Below, in pieces: positions 25,535-38,500 of a stretch of 64,000 bases of DNA. Source of the stretch: Quillaja saponaria (lineage: Eukaryota > Streptophyta > Magnoliopsida > Fabales > Quillajaceae); the NCBI GenBank assembly GCA_029379385.1, contig CM055612.1:12958001-13022000 (forward strand), read 5' to 3'. Under the pieces are notes generated by a model. It made no database searches. It was given only the letters and a program-made list of their open reading frames with translations, and was not told the origin of the DNA. Both the position numbers and the translations under genes were made by a program. Numbering within the stretch: the stretch's first letter is position 1; each line of letters begins with the position of its first letter.

Positions 25535-26327
25535 TCATCTTCTTTTAGTCACAATCAATGATTCTTTATCAATAAGAATTCATGAAAAAATTATTGTAAC
25601 TTTTTAGATTAAAAAATAAATAGATAGAAATTTTAATTGAATATGACACAATATTTTAAGAAAGAATTGTTGAATTTTTATAATATATAAGTGTACTAAA
25701 GTAATAAAATTTATCATATTTTGATTGAAAGTACTTATTTACTTGATAAAATGAGTCAATAGGAAAAATAAATAAAGATAAAATCATATCAAAAGAAATT
25801 ATTTTTATGATTTGTGTCAATTTTAACTTTTGTTATTATAGCTATGATTAAAAATAAAATTATTTTCAATAAAACAAATATGTCAAAAAGTTAGTTAGAT
25901 CTATTTTTTAAGAAATAACAAATGTAAATATCGTCTTCTTTTAGTCACAATCAATGATTCTTTATCAATAAGAATCATGAAAAAATATTGTAACTTTTTA
26001 GATTAAAAAATAAATATATAGAAATTTTAATTAAATATGACACAATATTTTAAGAAAGAACTGTTGAATTTTTTTTAATATAAGTGTACTAAAGTAATAA
26101 AATTGATCATATTTTGATTAAAAGAACGTATTTACTTGATAAAATGAGTCAATTGGAACAAAAAATAAAGATTAAATCATATAAAAAGAAATTATTTTCA
26201 TGATTTGTGTCAATTTTAACTTTTGTTATTATAGGCTATGATTAAAAATAAAATAATTTTCAATAAAAAAAATATGTCAAAATGTTAGTTAGATCTATTT
26301 TTTAAGAAATAACAAATATAAATACTT
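25535..26327. repeat. Tandem duplication of a 396-bp AT-rich unit
   Basis: The segment starting CTTCTTTTAGTCACAATC at 25539 recurs at 25935, a spacing of 396 bases. The two copies stay alignable to their ends (AAGAAATAACAAAT near 25910 and near 26307) with scattered substitutions and small indels. No coding capacity is seen. It looks like a local segmental duplication or the start of a satellite. Confidence 0.85.
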
Positions 26328-26849
26328 GATTAAAGTGCGGTAATAGTTCAAAATAAATAATAAATTGGTGGGCTTTAAAAGAACTAAGAAAGTCATATTT
26401 TGATATCTACCAAAAAAAAGTCATATTTTGATTAAGTTGACTACAAGTTTTTTTCCCATTTCTACAAGTCATATTAGTGGAGACACTTGAGTTAACTAGA
26501 TAAATTCGTCGTGTGATGCAAGGTATGCCTTTTTTTTTCTCTTTTTTTTTACTTAATTAATTTATATTTTTTCAATAAATGTAATATTATAACTCACATT
26601 ATTGATTTCATTATTTGATTTATATTTTTTAATGAATTCAATGTGTTCTATTTGATTAGATTATTGTAAAAAAATAGTATTTAAAATTATAATATAAAAT
26701 TTTATAAGAATTTTTTTTTTCTTCATTGGGGTTTCTTATAATAACTGAATAATAAATTATTATTATTTTTTGTTTGAAAATAAAAAAGGAATACAATAAA
26801 ATTTGATAGATAAGTGATAAGAGTAAAATGTAATTAAAACCTTAATGGG
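26328..26849. other. AT-rich spacer
   Basis: Low-complexity AT-rich sequence between two tandem repeats. I see no gene or recognisable element. Confidence 0.5.
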
Positions 26850-27810
26850 TGTAATATTACACTACTAAACTAGAGAAAATAAGAGAGAATAAATTATTTT
26901 TAACTTTTACTTAAAAAATTACTGCAAAAAAAAAAAAAAAAAAAAAAAAAACTCACATTCAATCACCTCCTCAAATACTCCCATAGTTTTATCCTCCAAC
27001 AGTGGGAGAGAAATTTGAAGACTATTCCAATTTCATCTTCCCGGTACAAATGTTTTCATGGACCTAATAACAATTGAATTTAAATTAAAGAATCAAAAAA
27101 TATTTGAAATCATTAACTGGAAAATTGGGAAGTATATAGACAAATGACGAAAATCTTCTCCCCGAATAACAATAATTTCATCAGACAATAGTAATTACTA
27201 TACTAATAAATTGGAATACTAAACTATAGAAAAATAAAAATAAATAAATTATCTTTAACCCTTTACTAAATATCTCTTATTTTTTTATCTTTCATAATTA
27301 ATTTCAAATTACTACAAAAAGAACCAACCCACATTCTATCACATCCCCAAATGCCTTTCATAATTTTCTCTCCGATAGTGGGAGAGAAATTAGAAGACTG
27401 CTCCAATTCCATCTTCCCAATACAAATTTTTTTCAAGGAGCCAATGACGATTGGATCTAAATTTAGCTAACTAGCTCATCAATATAGGACATTTGTAACA
27501 GATGAAAAAATATATGAAATCATCAACCAAAAAATTGAGAAGTATGTAGATAAATGATGAAAATCTTATCTCGAAACAATAATCACATCAGACAATAGTA
27601 ATTACTATGCTAGTAAGTTGGAATACCAAACTATAAAAATGGAAAAAATAAGAAGAAATAAATTATCTTTAACCCTGTACTAAATATCTTATTTTTCTCT
27701 CTTCCATAATTAATTTTCATTAATTATTGTTATTAATTTAAAAATTACTACTATTTGTCACCTCCCCAAATACCTCTCATAATCTTCTCACCTGATAATG
27801 GGAGAGAAAT
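26850..27810. repeat. Satellite-like tandem repeat, about 2.5 units of 376-418 bp
   Basis: The landmark GTGGGAGAGAAAT or a close variant occurs near 27003, 27379 and 27797. The sequence between landmarks is the same unit: AGACTRYTCCAAT, then a TCATCTTCCC-like block, then CAGACAATAGTAATTACTA, then TTATCTTTAACC. A partial unit precedes the first landmark from about 26850, interrupted by an A tract (about 26926-26950). The units have diverged visibly, and their lengths differ by small indels. Confidence 0.8.
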
Positions 27811-28877
27811 GTTATAACCTGATATTGAAACGTTTAGAACATTGGATGTAATAACGTTAAATTTAAGGTAATGTGTAAATTTTAATTATAAAATAATCAT
27901 AAGTAAACAAATTAATTAAATAATAATAATACAATTAAACATGTTATAAGCTGATATTTTTGTGTGTTTTAAAATTTTGTGTATAACTTATTGATTAAAA
28001 GTAGATAAAATTATGATCAAGTAAATTAAAGTGATGAAATGATAAATGCATGTGTGTGTATATATATATATAAAAATAAGCATTTATAATTCTTGACTTT
28101 GGCCAGCTAAATTGAATAAATGAATATCTATACATTTATATATAACTTAAGTTTAAGCACACACCACACAATTTAATTTTAATATTAAATTTGTCTTATG
28201 TAAATTTTACCTAAGTGTGAGATGGGAAAGAGAGTTAATTATATAAGTATATATATATATATATATATAAAGTAAGGAAATTTATATATCATAAGTTTTT
28301 AACATTAACTCTTTGACTATCAATTTCTATTTGTTTGTTTTCTTTTCCTTTCAATCCACCACCTCCTCATTCTTCTTTATTTTTCCGCCTGAGATCCTTC
28401 TGGTTATTATAACCTGAGAGTTTAATGTACGTGTTAGGATATTGTATGTGAATGATTGGGACCAAATGAACAACAATATTTTTTAAATGCGAATTAAAAA
28501 TAAATAAATAAATATTGATAACAATATATATATACATGTAAGTTTATTTCCATCATCTAATTGGTTAGTTTGGAGTTTACAATTAATTGTGTAGTAAAGG
28601 AGTAAACCATATAAACTTTTAGAATAAATAAATAAATAATAATATATATATATATATATAACACTTACAACTAAGAATAATTTATAACCACAATTTTTAC
28701 ATGTTGACTTTGACTTGAATTTTTATTGGTTTCTTAAGCTTTTTATTTCTCTTTCTTTTCTTGCTGGTGGTGAACATTCTTTCCTTCTTCCTCTTCCTTT
28801 ATAGCCATAGAAGACCCTAGAATTCTCTGCACTTTTCCCCAGCTCAACCAAAAAAAAATTCAAGTACTCTAAGAGTT
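27811..28877. other. AT-rich spacer with microsatellites, possible LTR-like sequence
   Basis: No gene is visible. Alternating TA tracts occur at about 28059-28072, 28246-28269 and 28642-28661. Two stretches starting TATAACCTGA (about 27814 and 28409) are loosely alike and could be diverged copies of one repeat. A CT-rich stretch follows near 28740-28810. Confidence 0.45.
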
Positions 28878-29887
28878 ACCACATTTAGGGGTGAGCATTG
28901 GGTCGATTCAGTTGATTCTGAAAGCTCCACCAACCGAACCGACTTAGTCGGTTATTACAATCCTCCAATCGATCTTCCTAACTGACAATGTCGATTGTAT
29001 AATTGTCCAAACCGATTCTAAAACCGAACTAAGTCAGTTCGAGTCGGTTATGGTGTGTGCGTGTGTTTTTTTTCTTTCCCTCCAAAACTAAAAGCTAAAG
29101 CCCAAATTCGTTTTTTAATCAATTTTAACCTATTGGAAACCAAAAATCAATTAAATTTGAAAGAAAAATCCATAAAAAAAATCTAAATTTTATAATTTTA
29201 AAATCCATTCAGCTGCTTAAATAGTTAAACTTAATAAATCATGAAATAATACATTATAACTAGAAATTAAAAAACATAACCTGTCCAAAGTGATAAAATT
29301 CATCCAAAATAAGCAAAACATCATTAGAAATGGTTCACTACCAAGAAAAATATCCAAACTATAAAAGCCTAGTCCCAGCACATCGAAAACAAAACAGTCA
29401 TCACATATCACAATACACATATCCCTAATCAAATTTCAAACTTCAAAAAACAACATAAAAATTTAAATTCAACATAACAAAACATCCAAAATTTAGAAAA
29501 ATAAAATAAGAAATATAGGCAACATTAGTTGGCATGCTGCAGTAGCTCCAAGCCTCCATCCTCTAACATTTCAGCAGGCATCAACTTCTTCAATCTTCAA
29601 TAAATAAATAAACAAAATTCAATAAGAAAGACAAATAAAATAGTATTCAATAGAAAAGAGTATTAGAGAAATTAAAACTTACCACAAAAACAACACTGTT
29701 ATCAATTCCCAATTGATATTCAATCTAGAATATAGCTTTCTTCAGGAACAAAACCAGACAACTCTAATACAAATTAAAAAAAACAATTAATATATATCTT
29801 GTAAGGTTATATAAAGTGAAACACACTGAAAATCATCTTATATAAAGTTTTATTACCTGAAATTATTTTCTCTTGCTCTTCGGGTGA

Positions 29888-31998
29888 TTATTCACAGCTT
29901 ATTGATAAAAGATTAGACTTAAGCCAATTTTGAGTGCAAATAAGTGCCTCAACCATCTTTGGTTCTAAAGAGCTTCGATATATATCAAGTACTCTACCTC
30001 CGGTAGAAAAAACTGATTCAGAAGCAACTAGTAGTTATAGGAACTCCCAAAACATCTTTAGCCAATTTGCTTAACACTTTGTACTTCCCCAAATTTAATT
30101 TCCACCACTCCAAAATATCAAACTTTTCAGTTATAGGCTCATGTGACTCCAAATAATACCTATCCAACTCAGATTTTCCAGCTAGAGACTCCTCTTGAGT
30201 AATTTCATTCATAAAATCCTTGGCAAAGATACAAGAAACATCATTACTTGAACTTGCATGTTGTGAAGAAGAAGATGTAGTTATATCATTTGAGAAGGCA
30301 TCCATTTCCTAATTGGTTTATTCATAAATCTTATAGTGGTCAAATAATCTTTCCAATGTGCCCTTCATTTTCCATGTCATGAACTCAGCTTCTTCCTCCC
30401 CAAACAACTTCTTGAACCCATAAGTAATAAACCTTAACTTGTATCAAGGGTCAAGTACTAAAGAAACAAAAAAAATGTGATTGATTTTATTAATATCACC
30501 CCAATACTTGTCATGTTTTTCTTTCATACTTACTGCCATCTTCTGAAGTGATTTATTACCACTTCCTATCTATTTCTGAATACAAGCTAATATGTCACAG
30601 AAATCATGAAAGTATGCATGTGATGTAACATACAATGAACTAGATATTCTATTTGTTACATCATAAAAAAGCTTTAAAAATTCTACCACCTTAGCTTTTT
30701 CTCAATCTTCACTAGTAAGAGTGGACTTTCCTAACTTGGCATCACTTTCAAACTCACTTCTATATTGACCATTCTCTACCTTTAACCTATTAAAGGTTTT
30801 TTCATACTTCACTGCTGAATCCAACATTAAGAATGTGGAGTTCCACCTTGTAGGTACATCCAAACTCATAAATGCCTTGATACAAATCTTCTCTGCTTCT
30901 GCACATTTTTTAAATCTCATTATCCTTAAAGATGAAGACTTAACATACTTAATAGCTATCCGAATTCTAAGCACAGACATATCCAATTCTTTCAAGCCAT
31001 TATGGACAATTAGATTAAGTATGTGTGCACAACACCTAACATGCATCAAGTCTCCATTCAAAACAGTCCCTCCCCAGTTAGTAACTTTATAAGCTACGTA
31101 ACTAACTGCCCCATCATTTGAAGAAGCATAGTCTACTGTAACACAAAAGACCTTGTCTATACCCCAATCCAACAAGCACCCCTCAATAGTCTTTCCAATA
31201 ATCTCACTCCTGTGATCAACAACTACACAAAAGTTCAAGATTCTCTTATGCAACTTCCATTCATTGTCAATAAAATGACCAGTCAAACACAAATAGTTCA
31301 TGTTTTGAACCAAAGTCCAGCAATCGGTTGTGAGTGAAACTCTTTGCTTGTTATTAACCAGCTACCTTTTTAATTTATGCTTTTCAGTCAAAAATAACTT
31401 CTAAATGTCTCTAGCCATTGTCCACCTAGAGGGCACATGCATTTTAGGGCACAATTGACTTACAAGCATACGAAATCCCTCTGTTTCAACATGACTAAAA
31501 GGTAGTTCATTCATTATGATATACCTAGCCACAGCTTCCCTACAAGCCCTCTCATTATACTTGTCAGAAATACTTCTAAATGTACTCCCCCCGCTACTCA
31601 CTTCATTTCCCCCCTCATCTTTTTTTGTAACATAACCATTTAAAACAATTTGACCTTTATCCCAGCCAAACACTAAATATTTAGGAAATTTCTTGCATTG
31701 ATACTTCAAGTGTGTCTCTAAGTTAGAGTTCCATTTTTCTTAGAATGAGAAGCACAAGTAATTCCACACCAATTACATGCAGATCTACGATTAAGTCCAG
31801 AAGTACCCTCAACATATGTGAAGTGTTCCCAAACCTAAGATGTTTTGGCCATTTTCTTGGCAAATGAGGCTTTGAAAATACTTTTCTCTTGGATTTGTTG
31901 TCCACTTGGTCTGAATTTGATGCTTCTAAATCATTTTCAGAATCAGATAACATCTCAACTTCATCTGGATCCAATGGTATCCCTTGAGTATCATCCAT
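29888..31998 (-). pseudogene. hAT transposase pseudogene, almost complete
   Basis: Reading begins MDDTQGIPLDPDEVEM at 31998. A shift near 31818 leads into a BED zinc finger whose parts are all visible: VWEHFTYV, CNWCGITC and a downstream H. After a second shift one frame covers about 31709 to 30018. It has CREAVARYIIMNELPFSHVE, TTDCWTL with the first catalytic aspartate, VFCVTVDYASSND with the second, RCCAHILNLIVHNG and TRWNSTFLMLDSAV. This frame is interrupted only by stops, including ones near 31401, 31364 and 30700. A final shift at about 30018 gives the C-terminal dimerisation block ([28 protein letters not shown]) ending in TAA at 29888-29890. The length fits a plant hAT transposase of roughly 700 residues. 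Confidence 0.92.
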
Positions 31999-32624
31999 TT
32001 ATGAATCAAAATTAAAACATACCATAAGAATACAACAATAAGAATCTTGGTAAAAATGTAAAATACTAATTAACTAATGTATATATAATTAGTTGAGTTG
32101 TTGTAAATATACCATGTTATAGCTTATAGGGTCACTTTGATATAATAAATTCTACAAATTCAAAAAATCATCAATAATTTCAAACCCACGAAAGACTATT
32201 CAAACCCAATTATCCCATTAATAATTTCTCAGATCATAAACTATCCTACAATTTTCAGGCAACACCACAATATTGATTTTTAAAGCAGATAAGTAATGTT
32301 GACTGAAAATCCAATAAAATTTTCTTCCATTCACTAATGGAAACAAGCATCCTAGATAAAAAAAAATTCAAAATCCATGAATAATAAGTAACTAAATCCA
32401 ACAAGCAAAAAACAACAAAATTGAAGCTCTAGAAATAAAATGAGAAATAACAAAATCAAACAGAGAGTGAGAAATTAGAGTACTGACTGGCTGAGCAGTA
32501 AGCACGAGAGGAGCAGATCTTCAGCTTCGAACTTAATCGAGAGGAGATCGGGACTGGCTGACTGCTAAGCTTTAACTTCAAACTTCGCAAACGGAATAAG
32601 AGGAGGAAGAAGAAGAAGAAGACG

Positions 32625-32945
32625 ATGGTGGCTGGGAACCTGAGACTGGGAACGAACGAGAGCTGAGTTTGAGATTGGGAGGATTGGGTCTGGTTGACTG
32701 TTGCACTTTAGACTTGATATTCAAGAACAGACTCTGGGACTGGCAGACTGGGAACGATGGCTGATGGCGGCTGCGGGTTGGGGATTGGCAAACTGGGAAC
32801 GATGGTGGCTGCGGACTGGGACTGGGAAGTGGGATTGATGGTGGTTGTGGGATGGGAAGTGGGAACGACGATGGCTGGTGGCTGTGGGTTGGGACTGGGA
32901 AGTAGGATCGATGGTGGTTGCGGGCTGGGACTGGGAATGAACGGC
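32625..32945. repeat. GC-rich minisatellite within the second hAT element
   Basis: Degenerate tandem units of roughly 40-45 bases built from GGGACTGGGAA and GATGGTGGCTG motifs, strikingly G-rich on the plus strand against an AT-rich background. On the minus strand they read as Pro/Ser/Gln-rich peptide repeats (SPQPPS-type), but this is probably not a real protein. It lies between the transposase start and the right terminal repeat. Confidence 0.75.
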
Positions 32946-33144
32946 TGATCGAGAGCAAGAGGCATGGATCTGAGTTTGAGATAGAGTATTAGGGTATTTT
33001 TGAATTTTCTAAAACCAAAAATATGGGCATGAAAACCTGACAGAAACTGACTAGGGACTCGGGTTGTCGGATATCAGGTCAATTAGTTAGGTTTCGGTTC
33101 AGGTTGTTGGGTTTAGCCGATTCCTGCTCACCCCTAACCATATT

Positions 33145-35519
33145 TTCTCCTTCCTTGTGGTAGTTGTACCTCAGTTGTTCAGCCTTGTAGGAGGGTTATG
33201 GAAGAGCTTTTGGCAGTTGACTTTGCCATGTTCCAGCTTGTATTGTCAGCCATGGGGTTACTGTCTAGTGCAAAATTGGAGAAATGAAATGATATTTAAA
33301 CTTTAAATGCAAGGTATGGCTTACAAATCATCAAACCCCCAATCCACGTGAACATATATAAAGCATGAGTGTGGTATCATTAGGAGTAAGTAAGAAGATG
33401 TTATTTTTTTTTTTTCCTTCATGTATCTCGCTAGCCGTGCCTTATTTCTTCCTTCTCTGTGTTGCCTTGGGCTGGCTGTGAAACCTTCCTCTTTGCAGTC
33501 GAATTCAACAGCTTAGTGAATAGCTTTCCAGTGACATCTCTTTCTCGGTCATTCGTTGAGACAAACTAGTTATAAAATAATGAATAAATCATGGTTGAAT
33601 TGATATTAGAAAGTGTCAACTTTAGTTCTTGATTGATTCTAAATCACTAATACAATTTTGAATTTAATTGGATTAGGAGCAATGTTAGTGAATTAGTGTT
33701 AAAGTGAGGAATATGAATTTGAGCTTGAAAGTGTTGGAAAATAAGAGTCAAGTAGATTTTGAAGGGGTGCAGGGGGCAGATTTCGAGAGTAACAAAAACT
33801 CGGTATTTCGAATGTCTTTGGGGCACAATTCGTTGTGTGTTTAATTGTTTGTTTGGTTAAATTGATATTTTGAAATTTGTGAACTACGTAAATTGTGATT
33901 GTATGATAATCATAATTGCATACGTGTATAGGTTAATTTAAATACGATTTTAAGCTAAGATATATGTGTTGTGTGATGCTGATATCCTTAGAGTAAATGG
34001 TTTGCTCACTGAGTCCTTGTGGCTCACTCCTTCCTTTGTTGCTATTTTTTTTGGTTTCTAGGAAACTACTGTTAGCCGTGACAGAATTTGCTACCTGCTG
34101 ACTTTGTTGTGGCAAGGTATATTTCAGAAATCGTACACTTGGAGAGTAAAGGATGACACTTGCGATCATTTTAGGTGCTACGTATTGTTGTTAGATATAT
34201 ATTGAGTTCATCATGGTGATTTCATATTTTATTAGGAGCAGAGCTTCTATGTATATTCTGATACTAGAATTTACTGTTGACCTTGTAAACAGGTTGTTTA
34301 TGTGTCTTATGGCCATGTTCTATCTTACAAGGAATCATTGCCGATATTTTTAGTAATCATGTTATGTTTAATAGTTGAGTCCGAATTTTAATATAATTCG
34401 GTAATATTTTAGTAGTTTTAACTGTAATGTGTTTATAAGTTAAAGATGTATAATATTTGGGTATTCAAGATTACTAGGTATGGTTACCTATTCTTCTGGC
34501 CAGTCATATCTATATTTGAGGGTGTGACAGTGCCCATCATAAACCTCAAGCTTGCTATTACGGTTCTTGGTAAAGACCAACTTCTAGGCTAACCAAGACT
34601 TCAAGGCCAAATGCAGCAAGGTGAAACAAGGAGGAAAGGAGGAAGACTTTGCTACAAAGAAGAGATGTTCACTCGGCTAACAAGAAAACAAGTGCACGGC
34701 AAAACAAGGAAATGCAAGAAGCAAACTTGGCCAGAAATTATAAGGAAAGGAAATGGAAGTTTCTCGACTCCAAGCAAAAACAAAACAGGGGATGGAATAG
34801 ATATATATTTAAGAATAGTATAAATCCCAAATTATATTTGAGTCTGAATTTTATAAGAATTTTTTTTAATCAAAATCCAGTAAATTACTTACAGAAAATG
34901 GTATATTAATAATTTTTATTTTCTTCTTAATAAAAAATATTTTAATATAAAATGCTAAAATGATGAAACGACTGAAGTATTTTCATATTGAAAAACCAAA
35001 ATTAAAATTTAACCCTACATGATATGTAAATAACAGGGTGGCTTAGTATTTTTGACACACTGGAGAAGAAACAACTGCGCTTTGTACCTATTAGAACTCT
35101 CCAGCCGTTTCCTCTCCATGGGATCGATGCTCTTCCAAACTCCAAAAAAGGTGAAAGGCCTACTACCTTGCTCACGGTGTCGCGAATTCTAGTTTTATTA
35201 TACCAGGCTTCTACATTCCTCTATTTTTCTCTCTCTGTTCAATCCTCAAATCTTCTCCTCTGCTAGAAAATGTGTGTTTTTTTTCCCTTTGAGCTTAGGT
35301 GCATGCAATTTTTTTTTTCCCTCACCCTTCTGTTTGGTTTTGCGGAATGTAAACCAAAACAGAGGGAGTACGATAACCTGAATTTTTATATTTCCCCCTA
35401 AATTTCCGATTTTTTAACTAATTATTACAAATTTACAATAGAAAATTGACGCCACTGTTTTTCAGGTTATAGTATTTGGCCAAATTGAAGGCGGGTTTTA
35501 GGTGAGTTCAGCTCACAAA
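33145..35519. other. Spacer between second hAT element and APC1; possible LTR-like sequence and APC1 leader
   Basis: About 33930-34530 has features seen in plant LTRs: a TTTGCTCACTGAGTCC-like motif near 34000 and GGGTGTGACAG near 34520. I cannot find the partner copy, so this is tentative. From about 35040 to 35519 should be promoter and 5' UTR of APC1. A TTTTTCAG acceptor-like site at about 35458-35465 suggests an intron in the leader. No other gene is visible. Confidence 0.4.
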
Positions 35520-38500
35520 ATGTCTTTAGGCGTTCGCCGCCTAACAGTGCTCGGCGAGTTCAAGCCGTTTGGTTTGATTGCTGAAGCTCTAGACGGAAAA
35601 CCTACTGACATTGTTACTGACAAGTACAACTACTTCCTTTTCGATCCTGAAATCACTCGGGATAGAGATGAGGCTGATGGTTGTGATGATGCCGCTTCTG
35701 CATTGAGTAATCAGGGTGATCACGAGCTTTTCATAAGAGGGAATCGGTAATTTTGTTCATAAACTCTCAATTATCTCCTAAACTTCTTAGTAACCATGAA
35801 TATGGGAAAAAAGAGCAAAATTTAAAGTTTAAACCTTCAAATGGAGCTTGTTAATCCAATTAAGTCAAGGCTTTTGTGTCATAGAATGTTAGTCGAAAAG
35901 AAAAAAAACATCTAATTTTTTCTTTGATTCATCAGCTGCTGGACTATTTTGAGATTTTCCAAATGATTTCTGTTAGAAGATATAAGTTTTGCTTCTTGGT
36001 TCAAGTTTCACATTTTATCCATTATGTTTTTGACAGGATAATATGGACAACAGGTTCAAGAGTATTTAAGAGGTTTACCTTATCTTCCCCAGTAGTCATG
36101 GTAATTTTTGTCCATCATAAAATAAAAGTATTTATGTGGTTAATTTTGTTTGGTGCATGTTGCTGATAAAACAACGTTCTTGCCTGCCTTTGTCTATATG
36201 AAAATGTGGTACTTTTTTTGTAGATCATGCATGGTTCTAAGAAATGAAAAGAAGTATTATGAATTTTAACCTCATAAAATTTGGTGAAACTTTAATTGAT
36301 CTTAATCAAATCAAATAGCTTGTGGAATTGTTCCCTTGAGATGGGAGCCAATGCCATTCGGTTGAGTGTATAGGGATTTTGTGCTCTTGTTTCTCTAGGA
36401 ATTTGTTGTGCTATATGTTTGCTTGGAAATGGTATATGTTGTTAGGCATGTTGACCCTGGGTTTAAAGATCCTATTCATTTTAGTTTATTTTTCATTTGT
36501 AGTTTTTGCTTTATTAGTTGCCTCACACCTATGACCTATCTATTACATTGTAATTATACAAATGGGATGATAGCTAGTTGTTGCCTAATGAATTGTGATA
36601 AAATTTAAGTTTTTAATGCTTCACACATGTTTAGCTATATTTTTTAAATTTAGTTCCTTAATTTCTCTATGTAAAAATGAAGGGTCAAATTATGGCATCT
36701 CTTTGTTGCTTAGAGTGCTTCTTAGTATGTGTAAAAACTAAATAACATGTGCTTCCTTCCGTGAAATCAATATCATGTTTTGTTTCTCTTTCTTATGACC
36801 TAGCAATGAATTAAAAACTGTCATCACAGGTGTGCTGGTGTCGTCTGCCTCATATGCCTGAAGCGCTTCTTTGTATATTACAAATTGATTCTTTGACAAT
36901 CTACAATACATCAGGTGAGAATGCTGAGAAGATCTCAATGATAACGTGGTAACTTGATTGGGGATGTTACTTTTATAAAAATAAAAATAAAAATTGATTG
37001 GGGACATTGTTTCTTCTCAAGAGTTGGCTCTTTTGTGGTGGATTTCTGAACTGTAAAATATTTCACCTTGACTATAATCTTTTAGCTAGTTGAATTGTTA
37101 CTGATGTAAGGTAGGTGGTCGGTAATGCTTTTCTAAAAGGCTAATCAAAGATGGAGCTATAATGGTATCCCTTGGATACTTGCCAGTTGCCACTAAGTAG
37201 TTATAGTTTTGATGACTTTTAAATGTTTTAGTAGTTGGAAGAGGAGGAAATAATACTGGATGGTTGAAATCAATTAGGATATATATCAAAGATGGTATAT
37301 TAAGTAAAACTCTGATATTACTGGTTGCTTTACTGCCTCTCTGGATGCTGAACAAATACTATGTAGGAAGTAGGAACTAGATTCTTTTCACTTTACCAGG
37401 TTGCATAGTTCAAGCTTATGGTGTGGGAATGGGATTTCGTTGCTCATTCACTTTGAAACAGTTTTACCTTGCTTATTAAATAGTTTCCTCAGTTAGATCC
37501 TTATTTGTTTCAATTCATGATTCTTTTTTCCATGTAAAAACTCTGATTTTGTTTAATAGGTGAAATTGTATCTCTACCACTTCCTCGCACCATTACATCT
37601 ATATGGTCTCTTCCATTTGGTTTGTTGCTCCAGCAAGAAGTTGAAGCAAATCTACCATCGCATATTCCTTTGTCATCTTCGAGCCCTTTACTAAATACAC
37701 GTGATATAGTGCGTCCAAAAAGAGAATTTGGACTCAGTGCACAGCCTAGTATTAGTCCCTTGACAGCAGTTAATCATATTCAAAAGGGGGACGCAAGTTC
37801 GATGTCCTCACATTTAATTCTGTTGGATCCGCTGGAAGAACCACAGGTATCTCTTATTAGTCTCTTGTTATTGCTGTGTGTCTCTAGAATGGTACTTTTT
37901 GTTTGCTTGTTTGGACCTACCATTATCTTTTTGGTTCTTGAACTGGTACGCATTATTCAATTGTTTATGGCAGATAATTATATCAAGGTTTGATATTTTT
38001 CTTGTAATCATGTAATAATAAAAAATTATTACTTATTGTTTTAGCCAACTTTCATTGAAGAAAGAGGTAAGTTGAACATAATGAAAGAACACAACGAAAA
38101 GACAATTTGGACAAGTGATCAAGTCCCTCTGATGGCGTCCTATAATAAAGGTTTTTCATATTACCACCCTTCTGCTGAACTCCAAAGTCTTCTTGCTGTG
38201 ATTGCCTATGACCTTGTTACTATGAATGCAGGAAAGATGCAGCACTCTTTGTGGGTTGCTGAAATCAATAACGCTAACCTTGATGAGTCAGACAAGTGTT
38301 TCTTGAAAGCAGATCCTGGTGGTGTACTTCCGAAACAATTGTCTTTACGTAGAATATGGCAGGGAAAGGGTGCTCAAGCAGCTGCGTGTAAGGTGGCCCC
38401 CTCTCTTTGTTGTCGTTGATAACTCTATGCTAAATGAATTTAGGCTCTCGTGTGTATCTATATTTAATTGGGGAACACATTTTTATTACTTCCAATGATT

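Larger units (their letters stand above)
28886..33136 (-). mobile_element. hAT-superfamily DNA transposon, second copy, nearly full length
   Basis: The termini are perfect 12-bp inverted repeats: TAGGGGTGAGCA at 28886-28897 and TGCTCACCCCTA at 33125-33136. They are flanked by 8-bp duplications that differ at one base, ACCACATT at 28878-28885 and ACCATATT at 33137-33144. Length is 4251 bp. Subterminal regions on both sides are rich in GGTTCGG/CCGAACC-like motifs. A transposase reads on the minus strand (31998 to 29888) and a minisatellite lies upstream of it. The clean ends suggest younger age than the copy at 305-4702, but the transposase is broken, so any movement would need enzyme from elsewhere. 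Confidence 0.95.

Noticed and set aside
32578..32965. Proline/serine-rich open frames near 32.6-33.0 kb
   Set aside because: They are produced by the minisatellite in the hAT element; open in several frames on both strands because the repeat lacks stops.
37847..37993. Extension of APC1 exon 4 past 37846
   Set aside because: The open frame continues by chance into the intron; the donor at 37847 restores the conserved next exon at 38045.
38151..38231. Retention of the 81-bp APC1 intron 5
   Set aside because: It is a multiple of three and open, so retention would keep the frame, but conserved APC1 proteins run from YNKG directly into KMQHS, and both GT and AG sites are present. Transcripts could still show retention.
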